Of a stretch of 7,959 nt of DNA, positions 1 through 6,878 are shown piece after piece. Both the position numbers and the translations under genes were made by a program. The notes under the pieces are model-generated. The model did not search any database, was not told the origin of the DNA, and worked only from the letters and a program-made list of their open reading frames with translations. How positions within the stretch are numbered: the first letter of the stretch is position 1; every line of letters starts with the position of its first letter. The stretch is taken from NCBI GenBank assembly GCA_948482415.1, contig CAOMFZ010000103.1:1-7959 (forward strand). Reading direction: 5' to 3'. The DNA comes from an uncultured Mailhella sp. GTDB taxonomy: Bacteria; Desulfobacterota; Desulfovibrionia; Desulfovibrionales; Desulfovibrionaceae.

Positions 1-620
1 TAGCTCTTAATGGCAGTCAAAATCCAAAAGGTGTAACATATCATGCAATTCAGCTTGTTGCGGAAGAATTGGCAAAGGAAAATATTGGACTTGATATTGT
101 GCATGTCGGGGTAAAGGCAGTTGCCGGCTGTCTTGACTGCAGAAAATGTCGTATCAACGGACATCATTGTATTCATGATGATATTGTGAATAAACTTATT
201 GAGATGCTGCCGGATTATGACGGTTTGATTTTAGGCTGTCCGGTTCATTATATGGGGATTCCCGGCCCTTTCAAGGCTGCTTTGGACAGATTGCTTTATG
301 CCACGGAACATCTGGAAGGCTGGGGACCAAAACCTGCGGCTGCAATTACAGTCTGCCGAAGGGCCGGGGCTATTGATACTTCTCATCAACTGCAAAATTA
401 TCTCAATTGTGCCAATCTTCTGACTGTCAACAGTCAATACTGGAATGTCTGTTTTGGCTGGAAGCCCGACGAGTTTTTGGAACAGGATGCCGAAGGCGTA
501 CAAACTATGAAAGTACTTGGAAAAAATATGGCATGGATATTAAAGGTTCTGGAAGCTTCAAAAGATACCATTCCTGTGCCTGTTTATGAAAAACGTGTTC
601 GGGCAAACTTTTGCCGATAG
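1..620 (+). CDS. NADPH-dependent FMN reductase / flavodoxin-fold iron-sulfur flavoprotein-like protein, 5' end cut off
   Basis: The reading frame is open from the window edge. Codons from base 3 give ALNGSQNPKGVTYHAI, which matches the phosphate-binding loop (GSPRKNGNT-like) of the flavodoxin-fold FMN reductase family, so only a few N-terminal residues should be missing. The TTG at 69 is therefore not the start. A later segment, CPVHYMGIPGPFKAALDR, fits the second flavin-contact loop. Four cysteine codons at 129, 138, 147 and 168 give C-x2-C-x2-C-x6-C, which fits the compact cluster motif of archaeal-type iron-sulfur flavoproteins (CX2CX2CX4-7C). Many relatives share this spacing without proof of a cluster. 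The likely role is cytoplasmic electron transfer or flavin-dependent reduction; the substrate is unknown. It lies 10 bp before the next gene and appears co-transcribed with it. Family assignment is firm; a bound Fe-S cluster is inference. Confidence 0.88.
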   Translation, partial: ALNGSQNPKGVTYHAIQLVAEELAKENIGLDIVHVGVKAVAGCLDCRKCRINGHHCIHDDIVNKLIEMLPDYDGLILGCPVHYMGIPGPFKAALDRLLYATEHLEGWGPKPAAAITVCRRAGAIDTSHQLQNYLNCANLLTVNSQYWNVCFGWKPDEFLEQDAEGVQTMKVLGKNMAWILKVLEASKDTIPVPVYEKRVRANFCR

Positions 621-623
621 GAG
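619..623 (+). promoter_or_regulatory. Ribosome binding site that sets the start of the first amidohydrolase-like gene
   Basis: AGGAG lies 7 nt before the ATG at 631 and overlaps the TAG stop of the flavoprotein gene. An in-frame ATG at 586 lies inside the flavoprotein gene and would add 15 residues that are absent from the paralog at 5286. The 631 start is therefore preferred, and the two genes are probably translationally coupled. Confidence 0.8.
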
Positions 624-630
624 ACAGCGT

Positions 631-1470
631 ATGCGTGCTATAGATTTTCGTCTTCGTCCTCCTTATAAGACATATCTCAATTCATTTATGTATGATATGC
701 CTGCATTGGAAAAATCTCATGCAATGCGGAAGTTAGGAGAAATTTCCGAAGCCGCACGAAAAAAAGATACGGCATTGCTTGTTGAGGAAATGGACAAGGC
801 AGGTGTTGTATTAGGTGTTGCGCCGGTGCGTTTGCCGCAAGACGGGGATAACGGTGATGCAGAAAGTCTGATGAGTGATTTTCCAAATCATTTTTTAGGA
901 GTACCGTGGATTGACCCATTAAATCCAAAAGAAGCCTGTTCAGTTATTGAAAAATATTGTATAAAGGGAACTTGCCGTGCAGTTATTATGGAACCTGGAC
1001 TGTATACAACTCCTGTGAAATGGTTTGTTAATAATCCTGATATTTTTCCTGTGTATGAATATTGTGCAGAAAAAAATATCCCTGTCTTGCTTTCTTTTGG
1101 CGGCAGAGTAGCAGACCCTCGCTTATATGCTCCTGAATTGATTTATGATATCGCAAAACAATTCCGTGATTTGAAATTGGTTCTTTGTCATGGCGGCTGG
1201 CCTTATGTGACAGCGATTTGTAAAGTTGCCATGGACTGTCCCAATGTTTTTCTTTCTCCTGACACATGGGCGATGACATTTGCCCCGGGCGGAGCTGAAT
1301 ATATGGTGGCGGCAAACTATACATTACAGGACCAAATCGTTTTTGGTTCTTCATATCCGGCCATTCCGCTTGAAAAAGCTGTAGAAAATTATGTAAGCCG
1401 GCTTCGTCTTGAAGTAGTGGATAAAATTATGTATCAAAACGGTGCCCGCATTTTTGGATTGAATGAATAA
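631..1470 (+). CDS. Amidohydrolase-2-like TIM-barrel protein (first paralog), canonical metal ligands missing
   Basis: The protein has 279 residues and resembles the amidohydrolase-2 (ACMSD-like) family of cytoplasmic metal-dependent hydrolases and decarboxylases. Landmarks are strand 1 with IDFRLRPP (residues 4-11), MEPGL around 120-124, a strand followed by an IPV segment (150-152), the LCHGGWP motif with His187, NVFLSPD, and the late VFGSSYP segment (about 237-243). The family norm is H-x-H after strand 1, a His after the IPV strand, a His in the AH-GG motif and an Asp in FGSDYP. Here these positions read R7-x-R9, Ser155, His187 and Ser241, so only one of the usual ligands remains. The start is set by the ribosome site at 619-623 and by alignment with the paralog MQQIIDFRSRPP. 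Fold assignment is fairly secure. Whether it is an enzyme is open: it could be a metal-free hydrolase or lyase, or a non-catalytic ligand-binding protein. The gene sits between the flavoprotein and a dehydrogenase. Confidence 0.82.
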   Translation: MRAIDFRLRPPYKTYLNSFMYDMPALEKSHAMRKLGEISEAARKKDTALLVEEMDKAGVVLGVAPVRLPQDGDNGDAESLMSDFPNHFLGVPWIDPLNPKEACSVIEKYCIKGTCRAVIMEPGLYTTPVKWFVNNPDIFPVYEYCAEKNIPVLLSFGGRVADPRLYAPELIYDIAKQFRDLKLVLCHGGWPYVTAICKVAMDCPNVFLSPDTWAMTFAPGGAEYMVAANYTLQDQIVFGSSYPAIPLEKAVENYVSRLRLEVVDKIMYQNGARIFGLNE

Positions 1471-1499
1471 GTATTGTTTATAGATAAGGGGAAAATAGT

Positions 1500-2285
1500 A
1501 TGAGACGGCTTGACGGACAAGTTGCCATTGTAACAGGCTCAAATTCAGGCATCGGTGCAGCACAGGCTGAAGCTTTGGCAAAGGAAGGAGCATTTGTTGC
1601 GATTACAGGCAGAAATCAGCAACGATTAGAGGAAGAATTGGAAAAAATCCGTTCTTTTGGCGGAAAAGCCATAGGCATGACGTTTGATGTTCAAGACAGT
1701 GATGCAATAAAAGCTTTTTATGAAATGGTGATGAAAGAATGGGGGCGGGTTGATATTCTTGTTACAACACATGGAATATTTGACCAGCGCAGAGGTTCTT
1801 TGGAAATGACAGAACAGGATTTTCAAAAATTTATGCAAATTAATGTTATTTCTGTTTTTGTCTTATGCAATCTTGTTATGCCTCAGATGATTGAACGGGG
1901 CAAAGGGGTTATTATTGCAACCGCATCTGTCAGCGGCATGCGGAATACCGCTATGGGCGGTCCCCGCGGCAGTGCCGGCGGCGGTTCTGTGTATACTTCT
2001 TCCAAGCACGCGCTTGTAGGCTATATACGGAGTTTAAGTGCACTGTATGCATGGCAGGGCATACGGGCAAATGTTATTTGTCCCGGTTCAGTTATTACTC
2101 CTTTTATTCAGGATAGTTTGGATAATGATCCGGAAGGGTATGAAAAAAGAGTACGGGTTATTCCTGCCGGAAGACTGGGCATGCCTGAAGATATTGCAAA
2201 AGTGACCGCCTTTCTTGCCAGTGATGATGCCGATTTTATTCATGGTGCGGTTATCCCCGTTGACGGCGGACGTTCTAATGTTTAA
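1500..2285 (+). CDS. SDR-family NAD(P)-dependent oxidoreductase
   Basis: This 261-residue classical short-chain dehydrogenase has the glycine-rich nucleotide loop TGSNSGIG (12-19), Asp63-Val64 for the adenine ring, Asn115, Ser143 and the Y-x3-K pair Tyr165/Lys169, so the catalytic tetrad is intact. It ends in the usual HGAVIPVDGG segment. Arg38 after strand 2, with no acidic residue there, suggests NADP(H), though this is not decisive. Two features are unusual. The structural NNAG motif reads TTHG (89-92). Between Ser143 and Tyr165 there are 22 residues instead of about 13, the extra stretch being rich in glycine (around 153-162), next to the active site. AAGGGG at 1486-1491 precedes the ATG by 8 nt. 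It probably interconverts an alcohol and a ketone on the substrate handled by this operon; the substrate cannot be read from sequence. Confidence 0.93.
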   Translation: MRRLDGQVAIVTGSNSGIGAAQAEALAKEGAFVAITGRNQQRLEEELEKIRSFGGKAIGMTFDVQDSDAIKAFYEMVMKEWGRVDILVTTHGIFDQRRGSLEMTEQDFQKFMQINVISVFVLCNLVMPQMIERGKGVIIATASVSGMRNTAMGGPRGSAGGGSVYTSSKHALVGYIRSLSALYAWQGIRANVICPGSVITPFIQDSLDNDPEGYEKRVRVIPAGRLGMPEDIAKVTAFLASDDADFIHGAVIPVDGGRSNV

Positions 2286-2287
2286 CG

Positions 2288-2294
2288 AAAAGGA
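2288..2294 (+). promoter_or_regulatory. Ribosome binding site that sets the start of the binding protein
   Basis: AAAAGGA lies 7 nt before the ATG at 2302. The reading frame is open further upstream, with an ATG at 2278 overlapping the dehydrogenase stop and others before it. Only the 2302 start gives a normal Sec signal peptide at the very N-terminus together with a well-placed ribosome site. Confidence 0.72.
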
Positions 2295-2301
2295 TTTTAT
2301 T

Positions 2302-3303
2302 ATGCTTAATAAAAATTATAAAATTACAGCCTTATTATGTTTGAGTCTTATTTTATTGCCTTTTATTTCTTATAAAGCTTATGCAGAAGAAGACGGAAGC
2401 AATATTAAACTTACTTTGTCAGGCGGTCCTATGGGCGGCGGAGCTTCCATGGCTATGGCTGCTTTTATGAAAGCATTTTTGGCAGAATATCCAAAAGCAA
2501 CACTGGATTTGCTGCCCGGTAACGGTACAGCAAATCCGATCAGAGTTTCAAAGGGACAAGTTCAAATAGCGCACGCGCAGGCTTCTTTGCTTGCTGCTTC
2601 CCAAAAAGGTACAGAACCATATAAGGAAACATGTCCTAATCTGCGCTCACTTTTCAAAATTAATGATGACTGCCGCTTATTGCTTTTTGTTCGTGACGAT
2701 GCGCCTGTTGTCAGTTTGGAAAGTATTGCCGCCAATAAGCAGGCAATTCGTTTCAGTCCTGCAACAAGAGGTTCAACCAATGATATGTTTTCACGCTGGA
2801 TATTGCAGGAATATGGCATTGATTATAAGAAAATTAAAGAATGGGGCGGAGAAGTTACCTATATTTCATTTGATGCCATGGTGGACGCTATGAAAGACAA
2901 TCAACTTGATATGGTTGGCTGGAATGGTCCTGGCTGTCCTGCATTTTTACGTCAAATTATGCTTAATAAAGACGTTCGTTTTCTTCCTGTTGGAGAAAAG
3001 GAAATTCAAAATCTGAAAACCCGCGGTTTGCATGCTTCCGTGATAAAAGCCGGTGAATTTGAAGGACTGCCAAAAGAAGATGTTCCCTGTGTTGCTGATG
3101 TAACAGAAATTATTTGTTCTGCTGATCTGCCTGATGATGTTGCCTATAAAATTGTTCAAATTTGGACTAAATACAGCAAGGATATTGCATTAGCCAATCC
3201 GGGATATGGCTGCTATGACCCTGAAATTTCCTGTCAGGGTACTGCTCTTCCTTTACATCCGGGAGCAGAAAAATATTACCGTGAAGCTGGATATTTAAAA
3301 TAA
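2302..3303 (+). CDS. TAXI-family TRAP transporter solute-binding protein
   Basis: This 333-residue periplasmic protein captures the transported solute and delivers it to the TRAP permease encoded next. It starts with a Sec signal peptide: a Lys-containing N-region, a hydrophobic core (about 9-22) and an A-Y-A site cut after residue 28. There is no lipobox, so it should be soluble in the periplasm. TAXI hallmarks are the glycine-rich start of the mature protein (LSGGPMGGGASMAMA), the GNGTANPIRVSKGQVQIA segment, a GSTNDMF segment in the middle, and the C-terminal LHPGAEKYYREAGYLK. The family binds small organic anions such as dicarboxylates or amino acids; this ligand is unknown. The mature part has seven cysteines (111, 124, 212, 263, 272, 304, 311), which seems high for this class. 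It sits 16 bp after the dehydrogenase and 89 bp before the permease, an arrangement that allows more binding protein than permease to be made. Confidence 0.93.
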   Translation: MLNKNYKITALLCLSLILLPFISYKAYAEEDGSNIKLTLSGGPMGGGASMAMAAFMKAFLAEYPKATLDLLPGNGTANPIRVSKGQVQIAHAQASLLAASQKGTEPYKETCPNLRSLFKINDDCRLLLFVRDDAPVVSLESIAANKQAIRFSPATRGSTNDMFSRWILQEYGIDYKKIKEWGGEVTYISFDAMVDAMKDNQLDMVGWNGPGCPAFLRQIMLNKDVRFLPVGEKEIQNLKTRGLHASVIKAGEFEGLPKEDVPCVADVTEIICSADLPDDVAYKIVQIWTKYSKDIALANPGYGCYDPEISCQGTALPLHPGAEKYYREAGYLK

Positions 3304-3309
3304 TTTTTT

Positions 3310-3339
3310 GCGGAGTATGTCTTATACGATGTATTCCGC
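3310..3339 (+). promoter_or_regulatory. Intercistronic stem-loop between binding-protein and permease genes
   Basis: Bases 3310-3321 pair with 3328-3339 to give a 12-bp stem (three G-U pairs in RNA, no mismatch) with a 6-nt TTATAC loop. It begins 7 nt after the binding-protein stop. A T-run lies before the stem, not after it, and the following bases are CATAAATT, so it does not look like an intrinsic terminator. Hairpins at this position commonly protect the binding-protein message from 3' decay or partly uncouple permease expression; that role is inferred here. Confidence 0.6.
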
Positions 3340-3392
3340 TCATAAATTCTATTGATACGCACAGATATTATTTTGATTGAAAGGAGTTTTTT

Positions 3393-5282
3393 ATGAATAA
3401 TGCCCTTCGATCTCTGCTCCGGCCTGTTTTCATAATACTAGCTGTTTTTCTTTGCTGCTTTCAGATTTATACAACTTCCGGCATTTTTATGGTTAATTCA
3501 ACCTTGCAGCGGGTTGCCCATTTAAGTCTTGTTCTCTGTCTTGTTTTTCTTTTTATTCCCATTTCAAAAAAATATAAAAAAGAAAAGCATGAGCCAACCA
3601 TATTTGTTCTGTTTGATATTTGTCTTGCCGTTTTGGCATTGGCAATAGCCGTTTATTATTTCCTCAATGAAACCGCTATCGTGGAACGCTTTGCCTATGT
3701 CGACCCTGTAGAGGATATCCAAATAATTTTTGGCACAATTCTTATCGTGTTAGTTTTGGAAGCCACCCGCAGAACATCAGGTTTGCCCTTAGTTATTGTA
3801 GCATTATGTTTTATTGCCTATGCGCTGTTTGGAGCTAATCTTCCCGGACCCCTGGCACATACGGAAATTTCCTATGAAGCGCTGATTGAACAGCTTTTTC
3901 TCCTTACGGAGGGTATTTACGGTGTTGCCATTACCGCAGCCGCAACCATGATATTTGCTTTTGTTTTGTTTGGTTCTTTTTTAGAAGTTTCCACTATGAG
4001 CAATTTATTTATAGACCTTTCTTGTTTGCTCACAAAAAAAACAAAAGGCGGACCTGCTAAAGTTTCTATTTTTGCATCAGCGTTATTTGGAACCATATCA
4101 GGTTCTGCACAGGCAAATGTGTATGGTACGGGTATTTTTACTATTCCTCTTATGAAGCGTGTAGGCTATCAGCCTCATTTTGCAGGGGCAGTGGAAGCTT
4201 GTGCGTCAACCGGAGGTCAGCTTATGCCTCCTATTATGGGTGCAGCTGCCTTTATTATGGCTGATGTGACCGGACTTGGTTATTTGACTATTGCCAAATC
4301 TGCACTTCTTCCTTCTATTTTATTTTATCTTTCTCTCTATTCCATGATTCATTTTGAAGCATTAAAATATAATATTGGGACAATGCCGGAAGAGGAAATT
4401 CCCTCAAGGCAATCCGTTATTTCCCGTTTGTATTACATGCTTCCATTGGCATTTATCATTATTGTTATGGTCATGGGAAGAAGTGTTAATTCCGCTGCGT
4501 TTGCAGGCTGTCTTGTTATCTTTTTACTTTCCCTTTTTAGAAAAGAAACCCGTCTTACTCCTCCGCGATTAAAAGATGTTGCTGTGTGTGCTGCCCGCAA
4601 TACGCTTATGATTAGTAGCTGCTGTGCCTGTGCAGGCATAGTTGTTGGGATTATTGGTCTGACAGGCGGCGGTTTCAAGCTCATTAATTTGATTATGAAT
4701 TTTGTTGACGGCAATCTTTTTCTTTTGCTTGTTATGCTGATGATTACCTGTTTTATTGTTGGTATGGGCGTTCCAACGGCTCCGGCATATATTATCGTTT
4801 CTGTTCTTGCTGCTCCTGCAATGATTAAATTGGGTGTGCCTGTTATTTCAGCCCATATGTTTTGTTTGTATTATGCTGTTCTTTCAACAATAACGCCGCC
4901 TGTGTGCATGGCTGCTTTTTCTGCAGCAGGTATAGCAGAATCCAATGCCATGCGTACCGGTTTTACCTCTGTCAAGTTAGGAGCCATTGCCTTTATTATT
5001 CCTTTCTTTTTTGTCTATCAGCCGGAACTTCTTTTTTCAGGCAGTATTGCAGAAATTTTAAGTGTCGTCGTTACTTCCGTTATCGGGGTAATTGCATTGA
5101 CCGCGGGATTACAGCAATATTTTGCGGCACGGTGCAGTGTTATTGAATCAATTATTCTTTTTGCTTCAGGCTTATGTCTTGTTTATCCCGGAAGTTTTAC
5201 TGATTTTATTGGTATTGGCGGCATAATTTGTATTTATGCGTATCAGCGCTGTTTTTTTAAGCAGAAGACAGGAATGGAGTAA
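3393..5282 (+). CDS. TRAP transporter permease, fused small and large membrane subunits (4TM/12TM type)
   Basis: This 629-residue inner-membrane protein joins the small (DctQ-like) and large (DctM-like) TRAP subunits, the usual partner of TAXI binding proteins. It drives uptake with an ion gradient, normally sodium. The N-terminal part has hydrophobic segments near 11-28, 40-57, 70-90 and 109-122, followed by the large domain from about 130. Family signatures include SGSAQANVYGTGIFTIP (236-252), GAVEACASTGGQLMPPIMGA (265-284) and, in the second half, GMGVPTAPAYII (457-468) and STITPPVCMAAFSAAGIAES (498-517). These two motif sets mark the two inverted repeats of the large subunit that form the ion and substrate sites. 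Extra hydrophobic segments follow to residue 618. AAGGAG at 3381-3386 sits 6 nt before the ATG. The stop is 3 bp before the next gene, implying tight coupling. Length is ordinary for the fused class. Confidence 0.95.
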   Translation: MNNALRSLLRPVFIILAVFLCCFQIYTTSGIFMVNSTLQRVAHLSLVLCLVFLFIPISKKYKKEKHEPTIFVLFDICLAVLALAIAVYYFLNETAIVERFAYVDPVEDIQIIFGTILIVLVLEATRRTSGLPLVIVALCFIAYALFGANLPGPLAHTEISYEALIEQLFLLTEGIYGVAITAAATMIFAFVLFGSFLEVSTMSNLFIDLSCLLTKKTKGGPAKVSIFASALFGTISGSAQANVYGTGIFTIPLMKRVGYQPHFAGAVEACASTGGQLMPPIMGAAAFIMADVTGLGYLTIAKSALLPSILFYLSLYSMIHFEALKYNIGTMPEEEIPSRQSVISRLYYMLPLAFIIIVMVMGRSVNSAAFAGCLVIFLLSLFRKETRLTPPRLKDVAVCAARNTLMISSCCACAGIVVGIIGLTGGGFKLINLIMNFVDGNLFLLLVMLMITCFIVGMGVPTAPAYIIVSVLAAPAMIKLGVPVISAHMFCLYYAVLSTITPPVCMAAFSAAGIAESNAMRTGFTSVKLGAIAFIIPFFFVYQPELLFSGSIAEILSVVVTSVIGVIALTAGLQQYFAARCSVIESIILFASGLCLVYPGSFTDFIGIGGIICIYAYQRCFFKQKTGME

Positions 5283-5285
5283 TAT

Positions 5286-6173
5286 ATGCAGCAAATTATA
5301 GACTTTCGCAGCAGACCTCCTTTTGGTAATTTTGTCCATGACTGGATTTTTCGTTTAGAAGATATTCCCGGCAATCCCGGGCTTAAAAGTAAATTTCAAA
5401 AAATGGAAATGACCTTGCCCAATTCTTTGCTTCAGCAGTCCATGGATGAATTTTTTGAGGAAAATGAACGGTGCGGCATTATCCACAGCATTATTCCCAT
5501 GCGGATTTTATCTAACCAAAATAATAACGACCTTGTAGAACTGCTCACGAAATGGCCGGACAGATTTACCGGTTTTGCGGGACTTCGTCCCTATGAAGAC
5601 GGTATGGAACAAACTTTGGCTGATATCCGGAAATTTGTTTTTGACGGACCCTGTACGGGAATTTATATGGAGCCGGGACTTGACCCCCATCCATGGTTTG
5701 TTGATGATGAACATTTATTCCCTCTGTATGCATTGTGTGAAGAAAAAGATATTCCCATGTATCTTCTTTACGGAGGTGTTTTTCATAAAAGCAATGCGCC
5801 TGATTACAGTATTTATTCCCCTGCGCGTATTGAAAAATTGGCAGGAACGTTTCCAAAACTGCGCATATTACTTTCTCATGCCTGCTGGCCATGGACAACG
5901 TATGCGTGTGCTGTAGCCATGAATTGGGAAAATGTCTGGCTTTCGCCTGATGGCTTTATGATTGATCATCCCGGATCGCAGGATTATATACTTGCCGCTA
6001 ATTATCGTTTGCAGGATAAAATAATTTTCGGCAGTCTTTATCCCAGTGTGCCGACAGAGTATGCCGTCAAACGGTACAAGGAAATGCTTCGTCCGGAAGT
6101 TTTGGAAAAGATTTTTTATCTCAATGCAAAAAATTTTTTAAATAAAAATGTTATTCCAACGTGTTATCATTGA
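5286..6173 (+). CDS. Amidohydrolase-2-like TIM-barrel protein (second paralog), canonical metal ligands missing
   Basis: This 295-residue protein is a diverged paralog of the one at 631-1470. They share IDFRxRPP at the N-terminus, MEPGL (128-132), the FP-x-Y-x2-C-x-EK-x-IP segment, a H-x2-WP motif (His198), C-x-VAM, NV-x-LSPD, AANY-x-LQD and FGS-x-YP near the C-terminus. As in the first copy, the usual H-x-H is R8-x-R10, the His after the IPM strand is Leu161, and the late Asp is Leu251, leaving only His198 of the expected ligands. A longer segment after the first strand (about 25-50) and a C-terminal tail of about ten residues make it 16 residues longer than its paralog. TGGAG at 5275-5279 precedes the ATG by 6 nt. 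Catalysis is uncertain for the same reason as the first copy. The pair may form a hetero-oligomer or act on successive intermediates. Confidence 0.83.
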   Translation: MQQIIDFRSRPPFGNFVHDWIFRLEDIPGNPGLKSKFQKMEMTLPNSLLQQSMDEFFEENERCGIIHSIIPMRILSNQNNNDLVELLTKWPDRFTGFAGLRPYEDGMEQTLADIRKFVFDGPCTGIYMEPGLDPHPWFVDDEHLFPLYALCEEKDIPMYLLYGGVFHKSNAPDYSIYSPARIEKLAGTFPKLRILLSHACWPWTTYACAVAMNWENVWLSPDGFMIDHPGSQDYILAANYRLQDKIIFGSLYPSVPTEYAVKRYKEMLRPEVLEKIFYLNAKNFLNKNVIPTCYH

Positions 6174-6188
6174 TAAGGAGTATTCATA

Positions 6189-6878
6189 ATGGATAAACAA
6201 AAAAGAATCCCGCTGAAAGTGACTGTGCTTAAGGTAATGAAAACGGAAGATGTTTTTTGCAGACCTGTTGCCGAACAAATTTCTCATGCTCCAAATTGCT
6301 GTGCAAGGCTGAAAGAAGGACAGGTTTTTATTATAGATGAAAATGGTGAGTGTTCTGTGGATTTTCCCTGCAACTGGGCATGGCATGACCTTTTTCCTGT
6401 GATTACAGCCATGCAGACAGGCGGGCATTTTGTCATGAAAAAAAGACCCGGAATCCAGTATTCCTGCTGTACTGACGGTACAATGCCCGTTATTTTTAAA
6501 ATTGAATATCTCAATAATGAGCATCGTTATGAAAAAAATACACAAAAAAAATGCTCTGGAGAAAAAGAAGGAAATACTCGTTGTCCGCTCAGAATTACTG
6601 TTGTCAAAACAATGCAGCCGGACGATATTTATAAAAAATCATTACAGGAAGCGGCTGTGCATCATAATGAGTCAATGCTCAAAGAGGGACAAAGTTTCAT
6701 AGTGGGAGAAAATGGACGCTGTCCTGAAAATTTTCCAGGCTTTGCATGGCATGACCTTAATCATTATGTGCTGTCTCTTCAGCTGGGGGGAAATTTTCCC
6801 GGATTTCGTGAGGGAACAGTTTATGCCTGCTCCACTGATGGGTTATTCCCTGTTTTCTTCCATTTAGAACGGGTTTAA
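6189..6878 (+). CDS. Double TIGR04076-type domain protein of unknown function
   Basis: This 229-residue protein is made of two copies of a roughly 100-residue domain (about 6-108 and 131-229) joined by a charged linker rich in Lys, Glu and Asn. Each copy runs in the same order: a start like PLKVTVLKVM / PLRITVVKTM, LKEGQ-x-FI, ENG-x-C, FP followed by AWHDL, GG-x-F, C-x-TDG and a final PV-x-F segment. This order matches the uncharacterised TIGR04076 family as I remember it, whose members are normally single domains. Copy 1 is cysteine-rich (24, 37, 38, 55, 61, 93, 94); copy 2 keeps only Cys132, Cys178 and Cys214 and has lost the cysteines before LKEGQ and before the AW motif. No signal peptide or membrane segment is visible, so it should be cytoplasmic. 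AAGGAG at 6175-6180 is 8 nt before the ATG. Function is unknown; a metal-binding or redox accessory role is only a guess from the cysteines. Confidence 0.8.
   Translation: MDKQKRIPLKVTVLKVMKTEDVFCRPVAEQISHAPNCCARLKEGQVFIIDENGECSVDFPCNWAWHDLFPVITAMQTGGHFVMKKRPGIQYSCCTDGTMPVIFKIEYLNNEHRYEKNTQKKCSGEKEGNTRCPLRITVVKTMQPDDIYKKSLQEAAVHHNESMLKEGQSFIVGENGRCPENFPGFAWHDLNHYVLSLQLGGNFPGFREGTVYACSTDGLFPVFFHLERV

Noticed and set aside
586..630. In-frame ATG at 586 as the start of the first amidohydrolase-like gene
   Set aside because: It lies within the flavoprotein gene, and the 15 extra residues have no counterpart in the paralog. AGGAG is well placed before the ATG at 631 instead.
2215..2301. Upstream ATGs extending the binding protein into the dehydrogenase gene
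   Set aside because: They would bury the signal peptide inside the protein; the 2302 start has a good ribosome site and a normal signal peptide.
4375..4714. Open frames on both strands inside the permease gene
   Set aside because: They lie wholly within a long, well-supported permease frame, have no recognisable domain and are typical shadow frames. The same applies to the other opposite-strand frames in the window.
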